The notes: generated by a model not told the origin, from the sequence alone. A DNA stretch of 6,884 bases from Clostridia bacterium (GCA_028690885.1 JAQVAJ010000082.1:1-6884), one strand, 5' to 3'; counted from the stretch's first letter, positions 1 through 6,802 are shown. Program-made: numbers and translations.

Positions 1-1392
1 TCGTCAGTTATTAGCATCGCTCTTGTTTTGATATTAGCAATTAACCCTTTATCTATATATAACACAGGTTTTATACTATCTTTTGGTTCTGTTGTTAGTA
101 TTTTATTATTCAGCAAGAAAGTTACAAGTTATATTTTAAAGTTTACGGATTATTGTGGCTCATTACTTGAAAAATTTATATTATCAAAGAATTCGATGCT
201 TAAGGGAATATCTCTTAGAATAAATAAGAAAAAGCATAAATCAGTATTAAAATACCTATTTTCAGGATTATCTTTAATAATATCAGTTCAGCCAGCTATT
301 TTAATACTTTCATATAAATTATTCCATGTCATCTATCCTTATTCTTTGATTTCAAATATAATAATATTTCCTATAATACCAGTACTAGTCTTATCTATAT
401 GGCTTTCAATTTTGTCTCCACAGATATTCAATCCTGTATTTTCTGTATGCTTAAAAATTATAATGAAAGTTGCAGAATGGGTTGCAAATTTCTCTTATTC
501 CCAGATATATCTTAAAGATATATCAACAATAAGCATAATCTTGATTGTAGCATCATTAGTTATTTATAAAATGAAATTTAAAAATAATATAGTAACCAAA
601 AATTTACTAGTTAGCTTTTTTTTAATTTTGAGTGTTATTTGTTTTATACCTAATATATGCACTAAAATGATTTTTTTTGATGTTGGACAGGGAGATAGTG
701 CTTTATTTTGTTCAGGTAAAGGAACAAATATACTTATTGATACAGGCAAATACATTGATCCTTCATGTATAGCTTATTATACGGGGCAAAGATTAGATAT
801 AGTTATAATAACTCATCCAGATAATGATCACTGTGGTGGTTTATTTGAAATTTTAGATAATCTAAATGTAAAGAAAGTAATTCTTCCAAAATCCAATCAT
901 ATAAAAAATTTAACATTTATAGAAGATTTGAAGGTAAATTATAAAAATATTGAGGTCGTTCAAGTAGAAGAAAATGATATTATAAAAACAGATGATTTTA
1001 TTATACGAGTTTTAAATCCAGAAATTAACAAGGAATATAGTGATATAAATGATGCTAGTGTAATATTTAGTTTAGTAACAAAGCAATGTAAGTTTTTAAT
1101 GACCGGTGATGCTGATATTACTAATATTCATGTAAATGAACTATATAAAACAGATATTTTAAAAATTCCTCATCATGGGGATGATAAAGTAATAAATAGA
1201 AATATACTATCATACATAAATCCAGATATTTCTATTATTTCTGTAGGTAAAAATAATACATACGGTCATCCAGGTAAAAATACATTAGCAATTTTAGATT
1301 TATTAAATTTGAAATATTTAAGAACTGATATTAATGGAAGTATTCAAATTTTCATGATTTTTAATAAATACATGGTTTATAAGTATCAATGA
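1..1392 (+). CDS. comEC: ComEC/Rec2 DNA internalization protein, C-terminal part (5' end outside window)
   Basis: ComEC forms the inner-membrane channel that carries single-stranded DNA into the cell during natural transformation, and its C-terminal metallo-beta-lactamase-like domain is thought to act on the incoming DNA. The frame is open from base 1, so the N-terminal part is missing. What remains begins in the competence (membrane) domain with the family-like stretch NPLSIYNTGFILSFGS. Several hydrophobic segments follow (about nt 240-410 and 520-660). The beta-lactamase-like domain starts at about nt 667 with FFDVGQGDS. Its metal-site motifs are intact: HPDNDH at 814-831, GD at 1105-1110, HHG at 1171-1179 and YGHPG at 1261-1275. 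It ends in TGA. The TTG at 28 is only an internal codon. holA follows after 19 nt. The intact C-terminal half argues against decay, but competence itself cannot be judged from one gene. Confidence 0.93.
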   Translation, partial: SSVISIALVLILAINPLSIYNTGFILSFGSVVSILLFSKKVTSYILKFTDYCGSLLEKFILSKNSMLKGISLRINKKKHKSVLKYLFSGLSLIISVQPAILILSYKLFHVIYPYSLISNIIIFPIIPVLVLSIWLSILSPQIFNPVFSVCLKIIMKVAEWVANFSYSQIYLKDISTISIILIVASLVIYKMKFKNNIVTKNLLVSFFLILSVICFIPNICTKMIFFDVGQGDSALFCSGKGTNILIDTGKYIDPSCIAYYTGQRLDIVIITHPDNDHCGGLFEILDNLNVKKVILPKSNHIKNLTFIEDLKVNYKNIEVVQVEENDIIKTDDFIIRVLNPEINKEYSDINDASVIFSLVTKQCKFLMTGDADITNIHVNELYKTDILKIPHHGDDKVINRNILSYINPDISIISVGKNNTYGHPGKNTLAILDLLNLKYLRTDINGSIQIFMIFNKYMVYKYQ

Positions 1393-1405
1393 AATATGAT
1401 AGAAT
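1376..1405 (+). promoter_or_regulatory. putative extended -10 promoter of holA
   Basis: A -10 hexamer TAGAAT (1400-1405) is preceded by TGa (1397-1399), giving an extended -10. A weak -35, TTTATA (1376-1381), lies 18 bp upstream, inside the end of comEC. The predicted transcription start, counting the last -10 base as -7, falls on the A of the holA ATG at 1412. In AT-rich DNA such hexamers can arise by chance, and holA may also be read from a comEC promoter. Confidence 0.4.
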
Positions 1406-1411
1406 GCATTT

Positions 1412-2371
1412 ATGAAATATGAAGATATAAAAAATGAAATATCGCAATCAGTTTTCAAACAGATATATCTGCTATATGGTGATGATGAATTCCTTAAAAA
1501 TTCAGTATATAATGTAATAAAAAGTAATTTGCTAAAAAAGAATAATAATAAACTAGATGAATTAAAATATAACGATGAGTCAGACATATTTGATATTCTC
1601 AATGAGTGCAATACATATTCATTTACTGGAAATGCAAAATTAATCAAATGCAAAAATACGAATTTTTTTTCGAAAGAAGAATATACTGAGCCCTTAACTA
1701 GAATAGTAAATGACATTTCTGATAATACATTTATTATTTTCATTGAAACAAATATAAGCAAGAAACTAACCTCATTTAAAAATTTTAATAAATCTGGATA
1801 TGCATATGATATATCAAAAGGAAAACCAGATGACGTTAAAAAATTCATATATTTAAGTTTCAAAAGAGAAGGAAAAACCATCTCTTCTTCTGATTTAGAT
1901 TTATTTATTGAGTTTTCAGGCCTTAACCTTGCATACATATCATTAAATATCGATAAAATCCTGTTATACATGAATGACCAAAAAAATGTTACATCAGATA
2001 TGATAAAACTTCTTTGCAATGGTATTACTGATGTAAAATCTTATGAATTATGTTCATATTTATGCAAGAAGGATTTAAAGAACACATTGAATGTATATTA
2101 TGATATGATTGCATTAAAATATTCAATACCATATTTTTTAGCAATATTATTTAACACTTTCTATGAGTTATACAACATAAAAATTAGTAATACTCTTAAA
2201 TCTGATGATTTCAGAAAAAGAATTGCTATTGATAATGCATCAAAATTCAGTTTGGAAGCTTTAAATACAATAATAAAGGATATATGTGATTTTGATCACG
2301 ATTTCAAAACAGGTAAAATTAATCAGGATTCTTTAATGATAATTTTATTTTCAAAAATAGTTAATAGTTAA
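1412..2371 (+). CDS. holA: DNA polymerase III subunit delta (clamp loader)
   Basis: The delta subunit binds the sliding clamp and opens the ring, so the clamp-loader complex can place it on primed DNA during replication. The protein has 319 residues, slightly shorter than the usual 330-350. The N-terminal signature QIYLLYGDDEFLKNS (residues 17-31) fits the family, as does FIIFIETNISKKLTSFKNF (108-125) in the AAA+-like domain. The region around 170-200 (LNLAYISLNIDKILLYM, then VTSDMIKLL) matches the middle lid domain. The C-terminal collar helices run from about 207 and end with GKINQDSLMIILFSK. The canonical P-loop is absent, as is normal for delta. The ATG at 1412 is the only sensible start: nearby upstream ATGs are out of frame. 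There is no Shine-Dalgarno, so translation is either leaderless or coupled to comEC, which ends 19 nt upstream. comEC-holA adjacency is classic in Firmicutes. Confidence 0.93.
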   Translation: MKYEDIKNEISQSVFKQIYLLYGDDEFLKNSVYNVIKSNLLKKNNNKLDELKYNDESDIFDILNECNTYSFTGNAKLIKCKNTNFFSKEEYTEPLTRIVNDISDNTFIIFIETNISKKLTSFKNFNKSGYAYDISKGKPDDVKKFIYLSFKREGKTISSSDLDLFIEFSGLNLAYISLNIDKILLYMNDQKNVTSDMIKLLCNGITDVKSYELCSYLCKKDLKNTLNVYYDMIALKYSIPYFLAILFNTFYELYNIKISNTLKSDDFRKRIAIDNASKFSLEALNTIIKDICDFDHDFKTGKINQDSLMIILFSKIVNS

Positions 2372-2389
2372 ATTTAACTATGCTATAAT
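2361..2389 (+). promoter_or_regulatory. extended -10 promoter of the URO-D-like gene
   Basis: A perfect -10 TATAAT (2384-2389) is preceded by TGc (2381-2383). A 4-of-6 -35, TTAATA (2361-2366), sits 17 bp upstream and overlaps the holA stop region. The expected start is near 2396, leaving a leader of about 14 nt that just contains the SD. This is the best promoter match in the window, and it indicates that the URO-D-like gene is transcribed on its own rather than only from comEC-holA. Confidence 0.7.
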
Positions 2390-2397
2390 CAAAAGCA

Positions 2398-2404
2398 AGA
2401 GGTG
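2398..2404 (+). promoter_or_regulatory. ribosome binding site of the URO-D-like gene
   Basis: AGAGGTG lies 5 nt before the ATG at 2410, so it fixes the start codon. It sits only a few bases after the predicted transcription start. Confidence 0.75.
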
Positions 2405-2409
2405 TAGAT

Positions 2410-3531
2410 ATGCGTTGGACAAGAAAAGAATATCTGGATTATGTAACATTTAAATCAAACGAAAAAAGTATGATAGTAGAATTATTCGGACCATTGATAG
2501 GACTTGAAGAGGAGTGGAAAACTCAAGGAGCTACTGAAGATGAATTAAATCTTACTGCATTTGATTGGGATTATGTTGATAATATAAATTGTGGAGCAAA
2601 TTTTGATGTATTTGATGCTCCAGAAGAAAGAGTGATTGAAGAAACAAAAGAGCATATAATTACAATAGATGCTCTCGGTAGAAAAATGAAATTGATGAAG
2701 GCTTCAGCTACAATTCCTTTGCCAATGGATTATCCTGTCAAAAATATGGATGACTGGATTAAAATTAAACATTTTTATGAATTTAACGAAAATAGGATAG
2801 ACTATAACCATGTTAAACTTGCAATAAAAAAACAAACAGAAGGAGTTTTAGTAAAGGCATGTGTTCCAGGTGGTTTCGATCTTCCAAGACAATTAATGGG
2901 TGAAGAAGAATTATGTTATGCATATTACGAGCAACCAGAACTAATAAAAGATATTCTTGATACGGCATCAGAAACTGCGATAAAATGTTGTGAAAGATTA
3001 GCTAAACACATAACTGTTGATCATTTAGCTATACATGAAGATATGGCAGGAAAGTCGGGATCACTTATCGGTCCTAATCATATTAATGAGTTTCTAAAAC
3101 CATATTATCTAAGAATTTGGGATGCTTTTAAGAATAATGGATGTAGAGTTTTTGTTCAAGATTCTGATGGAAATATGAATTCTGTAATAGATTCATTTTT
3201 GGGATGTGGATTAACACAGATGTATCCAATGGAACCAGCAGCTGGTATGGATATCGTAAAAGTACATAATAAGTATGGTAATAAATTATCTCTTAAAGGA
3301 GGAATAGATAAATTTATTCTTCGAGAAAATAAGCTTGCAGTTCTTAGAGAATTGGAATACAAGATGCAGCCTTCAATGCGACAAGGTGGGATAGTATTTG
3401 GATTTGATCACAGAATACCTAATGGTTCATCTTTGGAATTGTACAGATATTATGTGAAGACGGCAAGAGAGATATTGGGAAGAGAACCTCTTGATAAAAA
3501 GAATAAAGGCTGGATGAGACAAGCTATATAA
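2410..3531 (+). CDS. uroporphyrinogen decarboxylase (URO-D) superfamily protein, function unknown
   Basis: This 373-residue TIM-barrel-type protein belongs to the URO-D / MtaA-type superfamily, which includes heme-pathway HemE and cobamide-dependent methyltransferases. Family marks are HEDMAGKSG (209-217), the MEPAAGMDI segment (274-282), GGIDKFIL (297-304) and GFDHRIPNGSSLELYRYY (331-348). The N-terminus lacks the PxWxMRQAGR motif of true HemE, so heme synthesis is unlikely. At the place where MtaA/MtbA-type enzymes carry a zinc-binding HxC-G motif, this protein reads QDSDGN (250-255), so the classical zinc ligands are not there. Many uncharacterised clostridial members have HSDG at this place. 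No corrinoid protein or partner methyltransferase is encoded in the window. Start and SD are clear, and the gene has its own promoter. Its last 8 bp overlap the convergent radical SAM gene. The substrate cannot be named; methyl transfer or decarboxylation of an unknown compound is only inference. Confidence 0.85.
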   Translation: MRWTRKEYLDYVTFKSNEKSMIVELFGPLIGLEEEWKTQGATEDELNLTAFDWDYVDNINCGANFDVFDAPEERVIEETKEHIITIDALGRKMKLMKASATIPLPMDYPVKNMDDWIKIKHFYEFNENRIDYNHVKLAIKKQTEGVLVKACVPGGFDLPRQLMGEEELCYAYYEQPELIKDILDTASETAIKCCERLAKHITVDHLAIHEDMAGKSGSLIGPNHINEFLKPYYLRIWDAFKNNGCRVFVQDSDGNMNSVIDSFLGCGLTQMYPMEPAAGMDIVKVHNKYGNKLSLKGGIDKFILRENKLAVLRELEYKMQPSMRQGGIVFGFDHRIPNGSSLELYRYYVKTAREILGREPLDKKNKGWMRQAI

Positions 3532-4417
3532 TACCTTCAAAATCAAAGTCAGGAATATAAGAATCTTTTGATGAGATTCTTTCTTGCATATATCCGTTTA
3601 ATTCAAGTCTATTTGCTTCATTTATAACTTTTTTATACTCAAATCCAGTAATCCTCCTATTAATTTCAGGATACAAATTGCTTTGATGATACGGAGTATA
3701 TTGACTCATAATACTTATCAAACATTCAAAATTATTTGTACTAAGTAAGTTTTTTATCCAATTCAATATATCAATAGAATCTTTATATAAACCCGGAAGC
3801 ACTAAATGCCTTATAAGCACACCGGAAATTAATGTTTGATTATCTTTATATATTAATTTTGGTTTTTGAGAAAGCTTTTCATACACTGCATCAGAACAGT
3901 ATTTAAAATAATCTTCTGCATTAGAATATTTTTTACTATATCCTGAATTAATGTATTTTATATCTGGAACATATACATCAATATAATCTTTTAACATTTT
4001 TATTGTCTCAGTTTTTTCATAACCTGATGTATTATATACAATCGGAATTTTTATCTTATGTTTAATTTTTTCAATAGAACGTATAATATTAAGTACATAT
4101 GGAGTAGCAGATATAAGACTTATTGAGTCTACACCTTTTTCCTGAAGATTTAACAGTATCTCTGAAAACTTAGTATCTGTTACAGTCAAACCTTTCATAT
4201 CTTGGCTAATCTCTTTATTTTGACAAAAACAGCATTTTAGGGTACAACCACTAAAAAAAATAGCTCCTGTACCATTTTTACCACTTACTACAGGTTCCTC
4301 ATAAAAAAAAGTAGAGGCCTTTGCTAACATAATATTATCAGGTGCTCTACAGTAACCTTTTTGAGATGCTCTATCTATATTACAATTTCTTGGACACAAA
4401 TTACAATTTTTAAGCAT
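3524..4417 (-). CDS. radical SAM protein, PflX-like (COG1313-type; pyruvate formate-lyase activating enzyme-related)
   Basis: This is a radical SAM iron-sulfur protein. Numbering from the ATG at 4417 (297 residues), the N-terminus holds four cysteines, C5, C8, C12 and C23, in a CxLCPRNC...GYC pattern, probably a second metal site. The radical SAM motif C58-x3-C62-x2-C65 (CTLKCCFC) follows, then QNKEIS, which is typical of PflX-like proteins. Further family marks are YNTSGYE (about 128-134), VPDIKY (150-155), GVLIRHLVLPG (199-209) and SQYTPYHQ (238-245). The substrate of this family is unknown; the 'PFL-activating' name rests on similarity only, and no formate lyase is encoded here. Start choice: the ATG at 4417 gives the usual short lead before the first cysteines. 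An in-frame TTG at 4450 would add 11 residues but has no SD and overlaps a hairpin. No SD precedes the ATG either. The gene lies 44 nt downstream of rpsT and could be read from the rpsT promoter. Confidence 0.85.
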   Translation of the reverse strand: MLKNCNLCPRNCNIDRASQKGYCRAPDNIMLAKASTFFYEEPVVSGKNGTGAIFFSGCTLKCCFCQNKEISQDMKGLTVTDTKFSEILLNLQEKGVDSISLISATPYVLNIIRSIEKIKHKIKIPIVYNTSGYEKTETIKMLKDYIDVYVPDIKYINSGYSKKYSNAEDYFKYCSDAVYEKLSQKPKLIYKDNQTLISGVLIRHLVLPGLYKDSIDILNWIKNLLSTNNFECLISIMSQYTPYHQSNLYPEINRRITGFEYKKVINEANRLELNGYMQERISSKDSYIPDFDFEGII

Positions 4418-4419
4418 AT

Positions 4420-4441
4420 AAAAACCCGGTGTTTGTTCCGG
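4420..4441 (-). terminator. weak hairpin plus T-run after rpsT (possible terminator or attenuator)
   Basis: Read on the minus strand, CCGG (4441-4438), an 8-nt loop (4437-4430), CCGG (4429-4426), then G and TTTTT (4424-4420). The stem is only 4 GC pairs, so termination would be partial at best. It lies 20 nt past the rpsT stop and just before the radical SAM ATG at 4417. Confidence 0.3.
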
Positions 4442-4461
4442 TATTAACAATATACATTATT

Positions 4462-4713
4462 TTACTTATACAAAGCTTTAATTAATTTACTTCTGTCTCT
4501 TGCTCCTTTGTTTCTATGAACAATTCCATTTGATACAGCCTGATCTACTGCTTTAACAGCTTTTAATATGGCTTCATTATCCTTTTCTTCATTTTCGATT
4601 ACAGTATTAGCTCTTTTCATTGTCTTTCTCAATGATGATCTTTTTGAAGAATTTTGTAGTTTCTTTTTAGAAGAGACACGAACTCTTTTTAATGCTGATT
4701 TTGAATTAGCCAA
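4462..4713 (-). CDS. rpsT: 30S ribosomal protein S20
   Basis: S20 is a primary 16S rRNA-binding protein of the small subunit. The 83-residue product begins MANSKSALKRV, close to the family's MANIKSAxKRI, and is rich in Lys and Arg in the first 35 residues. The C-terminal signature NGIVHRNKGARDRSKL (62-77) is a slightly divergent form of the usual NKAARKKSRL block. Length is normal (about 85). The start is a UUG codon at 4713: it lies 8 nt after a strong GGAGG (4726-4722) and gives the conserved N-terminus. A longer reading from 4773 would put 20 non-conserved residues in front and bury the SD, so it is rejected. E. coli rpsT also uses UUG and is regulated by its own product; whether the same holds here is inference. 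The gene is divergent from ligA, and the radical SAM gene lies downstream on the same strand. Confidence 0.95.
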   Translation of the reverse strand: MANSKSALKRVRVSSKKKLQNSSKRSSLRKTMKRANTVIENEEKDNEAILKAVKAVDQAVSNGIVHRNKGARDRSKLIKALYK

Positions 4714-4721
4714 AATATTTA

Positions 4722-4726
4722 CCTCC
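4722..4726 (-). promoter_or_regulatory. ribosome binding site of rpsT, decides the UUG start
   Basis: GGAGG on the minus strand, 8 nt before the TTG codon at 4713-4711. It is the strongest SD in the window and makes the non-ATG start secure. Confidence 0.85.
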
Positions 4727-4744
4727 ACTTGAAATTCACTCATA

Positions 4745-4773
4745 ATATTAACACTAATACAGAAAATAATCAA
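4745..4773 (-). promoter_or_regulatory. putative rpsT promoter
   Basis: On the minus strand, a -35 TTGATT (4773-4768) stands 17 bp before a -10 TAATAT (4750-4745), which is preceded by TGt (4753-4751), an extended -10. The predicted start near 4738 leaves a leader of about 25 nt. That is too short for a large riboswitch-type leader. Confidence 0.55.
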
Positions 4774-4779
4774 TTTATA

Positions 4780-4807
4780 TAGACTACACTAATAACTATG
4801 GTAAAAT
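4780..4807 (+). promoter_or_regulatory. putative ligA promoter (extended -10), predicts a leaderless transcript
   Basis: A -10 TAAAAT (4802-4807) is preceded by TGg (4799-4801). A 4-of-6 -35, TAGACT (4780-4785), lies 16 bp upstream. With the last -10 base as -7, position +1 is exactly the A of the ligA ATG at 4814. The upstream neighbour is divergent, so ligA needs a promoter in this gap. Confidence 0.55.
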
Positions 4808-4813
4808 ATATTT

Positions 4814-6802
4814 ATGAAAAAACGAATGGATGAATTAGTAGAGTTATTAAATTATCATACAAAAAAATATCATGAAGAAGATTCTCCCGAAATATCCGAT
4901 TTTGACTATGATATGATGCTTAATGAGTTGATAAAATTAGAAGAAAAATACCCTGAGTATGTTTCGATAAATTCACCGACTAAAAGAATAGGAGGTCAAC
5001 CTCTGAAATCATTTGATAAAGTTGAACACATAGTACCTATGGAAAGTTTGTCAAATGCATTTTCATATGATGATTTATATGCTTTTAATCAGAGAATTTT
5101 AAAAGAAGGTATTGAACCTGAATATGTTTTAGAAAAGAAAATAGACGGGTTGTCAGTATCTTTGGAATATGAGAATAATATATTCGTAAGAGGTTCAACA
5201 AGAGGAGATGGTGTATTTGGAGAAAATATAACAAATAATCTAAAAACAATACCATCTATACCATTAAGGCTTTCACATAATGAAATTATTCCATATATAG
5301 AAGTACGTGGGGAAGTATATATGGATAAGGATGCGTTCAAAAAGATAAATGAAAAAGCAGTTGAGACAGGTGATAAGGAATTTGCTAATCCAAGAAATGC
5401 AGCAGCAGGGTCTCTTAGACAATTAGATCCTTCAATAACAGCCAAGAGAAAACTTAAAATATTTATTTTTAATATACAAGCAATTCAAGGAACTATTTTT
5501 AAAACACATTCTGAAGCACTTACTTTTTTGCGAAAAATAGGTTTTGAAACAAATGAAATAATAGTTATATCTAAAAATCTTGAGGAGATTATAAAAGGTA
5601 TAGAAAAAATTCAAATTGAGAGGCATACATATAAACACGATATTGATGGTGCCGTTATTAAATTAAATAACCTTGAGGACAGAAGGGTACTTGGATCTAC
5701 AGCAAAAGCTCCTCGTTGGGCAATAGCATACAAGTATCCACCTGAACAGAAAGAAACATTTGTTAAAGATATATTTGTACAAGTCGGACGAACAGGAGTA
5801 TTAACTCCTAATGCGATTTTTGATCCTGTGGTTGTGTCCGGCAGCAAAATAAGTAAAGCAACATTACACAACATGGATTTTATAAGGGAAAATGATATAA
5901 GGATTAATGATAGAGTAATAATACAAAAAGCTGGTGATGTAATACCTGAAGTGGTTAAGGTATTGAAAGAAAAAAGAACTGGAAATGAAATTATTTTTAA
6001 TATGCCAGAAAAATGTCCGTTATGTAATTCGCAAATAGTAAAAATGGAAGATAAATCAGCATATAAATGCATAGGAATTAATTGTATTGGGCAGATATCT
6101 AGAAAACTTGAACATTTCTGCTCAAAAGATGCTATGGATATTGAAGGACTGAGTACGGGTATTATTGATAAATTAATGAATGAAGGATTTATAAGAACTA
6201 TTGATGATATATATAATTTACATACAAATAGAGATAATTTAATAAAAATTAGCGGATTTGGGACAAAAAGCATAGATAAGCTACTAGACGCAATTGAAAA
6301 ATCTAAAAACAATAATATTGACAGATTAATATTTGGTCTTGGTATTGAACATATAGGCAAAAAAGCTTCATCATTAATAGCAGATAAATTCAAAGATATA
6401 AATTCCATTATGACTGCAGACGAATTATCTTTTACTGAAATTGATACTATCGGTTTGATAATGGCAAAAAGCATAGTTCAATATTTCAGAAATCCTGAAG
6501 CAGTCATGCTTATTAATAATTTAAAAGAAAAAGGTATTAATATGAACTCTCTTAATTATGGCAAATCAGGTAATAGCAGGCTAAAAGGTATTACATTTGT
6601 TATAACCGGATCATTTGAAAATTATTCGAGAGAGGAATTAAAATATCTCATTACCAGCATGGGTGCCAATGTAACTGACAGTGTTTCAAAAAAGACAAAT
6701 TATCTTATAGTTGGTGATAATCCTGGAAGTAAAGTTGAAAAAGCCGATAAACTAGGAATAAAAACTTTAAATATTGATGAATTTAAAAAAACCTTCTTGT
6801 AA
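4814..6802 (+). CDS. ligA: NAD-dependent DNA ligase LigA
   Basis: LigA seals nicks between Okazaki fragments and in repair, using NAD+ to adenylate itself. The 662-residue protein has every expected domain. The Ia domain (about 1-65, SPEISDFDYDMM) binds the nicotinamide part of NAD+. The adenylation domain carries KIDG (109-112), where K109 is the AMP-accepting lysine, and IEVRGEVYM (162-170), PRNAAAGSLRQLD (193-205) and the IDGAVIK segment (277-283). The OB fold has VGRTGVLTP (324-332) and HNMDFI (352-357). A four-cysteine zinc finger follows (C401, C404, C419, C424). The helix-hairpin-helix region includes FGLGIEHIGKKA (507-518), and a BRCT domain fills 588-662 (VITGSF, SVSKKTNYLIVG, GSKVEKADKLG). 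Length is normal. The ATG at 4814 has no SD; an in-frame ATG at 4826 (residue 5) is the only close alternative. It is not placed next to pcrA on its upstream side, as it often is in Firmicutes. Confidence 0.97.
   Translation: MKKRMDELVELLNYHTKKYHEEDSPEISDFDYDMMLNELIKLEEKYPEYVSINSPTKRIGGQPLKSFDKVEHIVPMESLSNAFSYDDLYAFNQRILKEGIEPEYVLEKKIDGLSVSLEYENNIFVRGSTRGDGVFGENITNNLKTIPSIPLRLSHNEIIPYIEVRGEVYMDKDAFKKINEKAVETGDKEFANPRNAAAGSLRQLDPSITAKRKLKIFIFNIQAIQGTIFKTHSEALTFLRKIGFETNEIIVISKNLEEIIKGIEKIQIERHTYKHDIDGAVIKLNNLEDRRVLGSTAKAPRWAIAYKYPPEQKETFVKDIFVQVGRTGVLTPNAIFDPVVVSGSKISKATLHNMDFIRENDIRINDRVIIQKAGDVIPEVVKVLKEKRTGNEIIFNMPEKCPLCNSQIVKMEDKSAYKCIGINCIGQISRKLEHFCSKDAMDIEGLSTGIIDKLMNEGFIRTIDDIYNLHTNRDNLIKISGFGTKSIDKLLDAIEKSKNNNIDRLIFGLGIEHIGKKASSLIADKFKDINSIMTADELSFTEIDTIGLIMAKSIVQYFRNPEAVMLINNLKEKGINMNSLNYGKSGNSRLKGITFVITGSFENYSREELKYLITSMGANVTDSVSKKTNYLIVGDNPGSKVEKADKLGIKTLNIDEFKKTFL

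Noticed and set aside
616..1670. Runs of eight T (616-623, 671-678, 1663-1670) as possible phase-variation tracts in comEC and holA
   Set aside because: Such runs are expected in DNA this AT-rich, all frames are intact, and holA is essential, so switching is implausible.
1318..2019. A 233-codon minus-strand frame opposite holA
   Set aside because: Phe/Ser/Leu-rich composition typical of the complement of Lys/Asn/Asp codons, with no SD and no family resemblance; holA is clear on the plus strand.
2410..3531. Calling the URO-D-family gene hemE
   Set aside because: The HemE N-terminal PxWxMRQAGR motif is absent and the motifs fit the uncharacterised MtaA-like branch better; no heme genes are nearby.
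4714..4773. A 20-residue N-terminal extension of S20
   Set aside because: It is not conserved, would bury the GGAGG site, and overlaps the predicted rpsT promoter. The TTG at 4713 gives the family N-terminus.
4798..4833. An 11-codon mini-ORF overlapping the ligA start
   Set aside because: Its ATG is part of the extended -10 (before the predicted transcript start) and there is no SD, so it is unlikely to be translated.
5611..6474. A 287-codon open frame on the minus strand, antisense to ligA
   Set aside because: It mirrors the ligA coding frame, has no recognisable family, and ligA is conserved over its whole length. It is a shadow of biased codon use.
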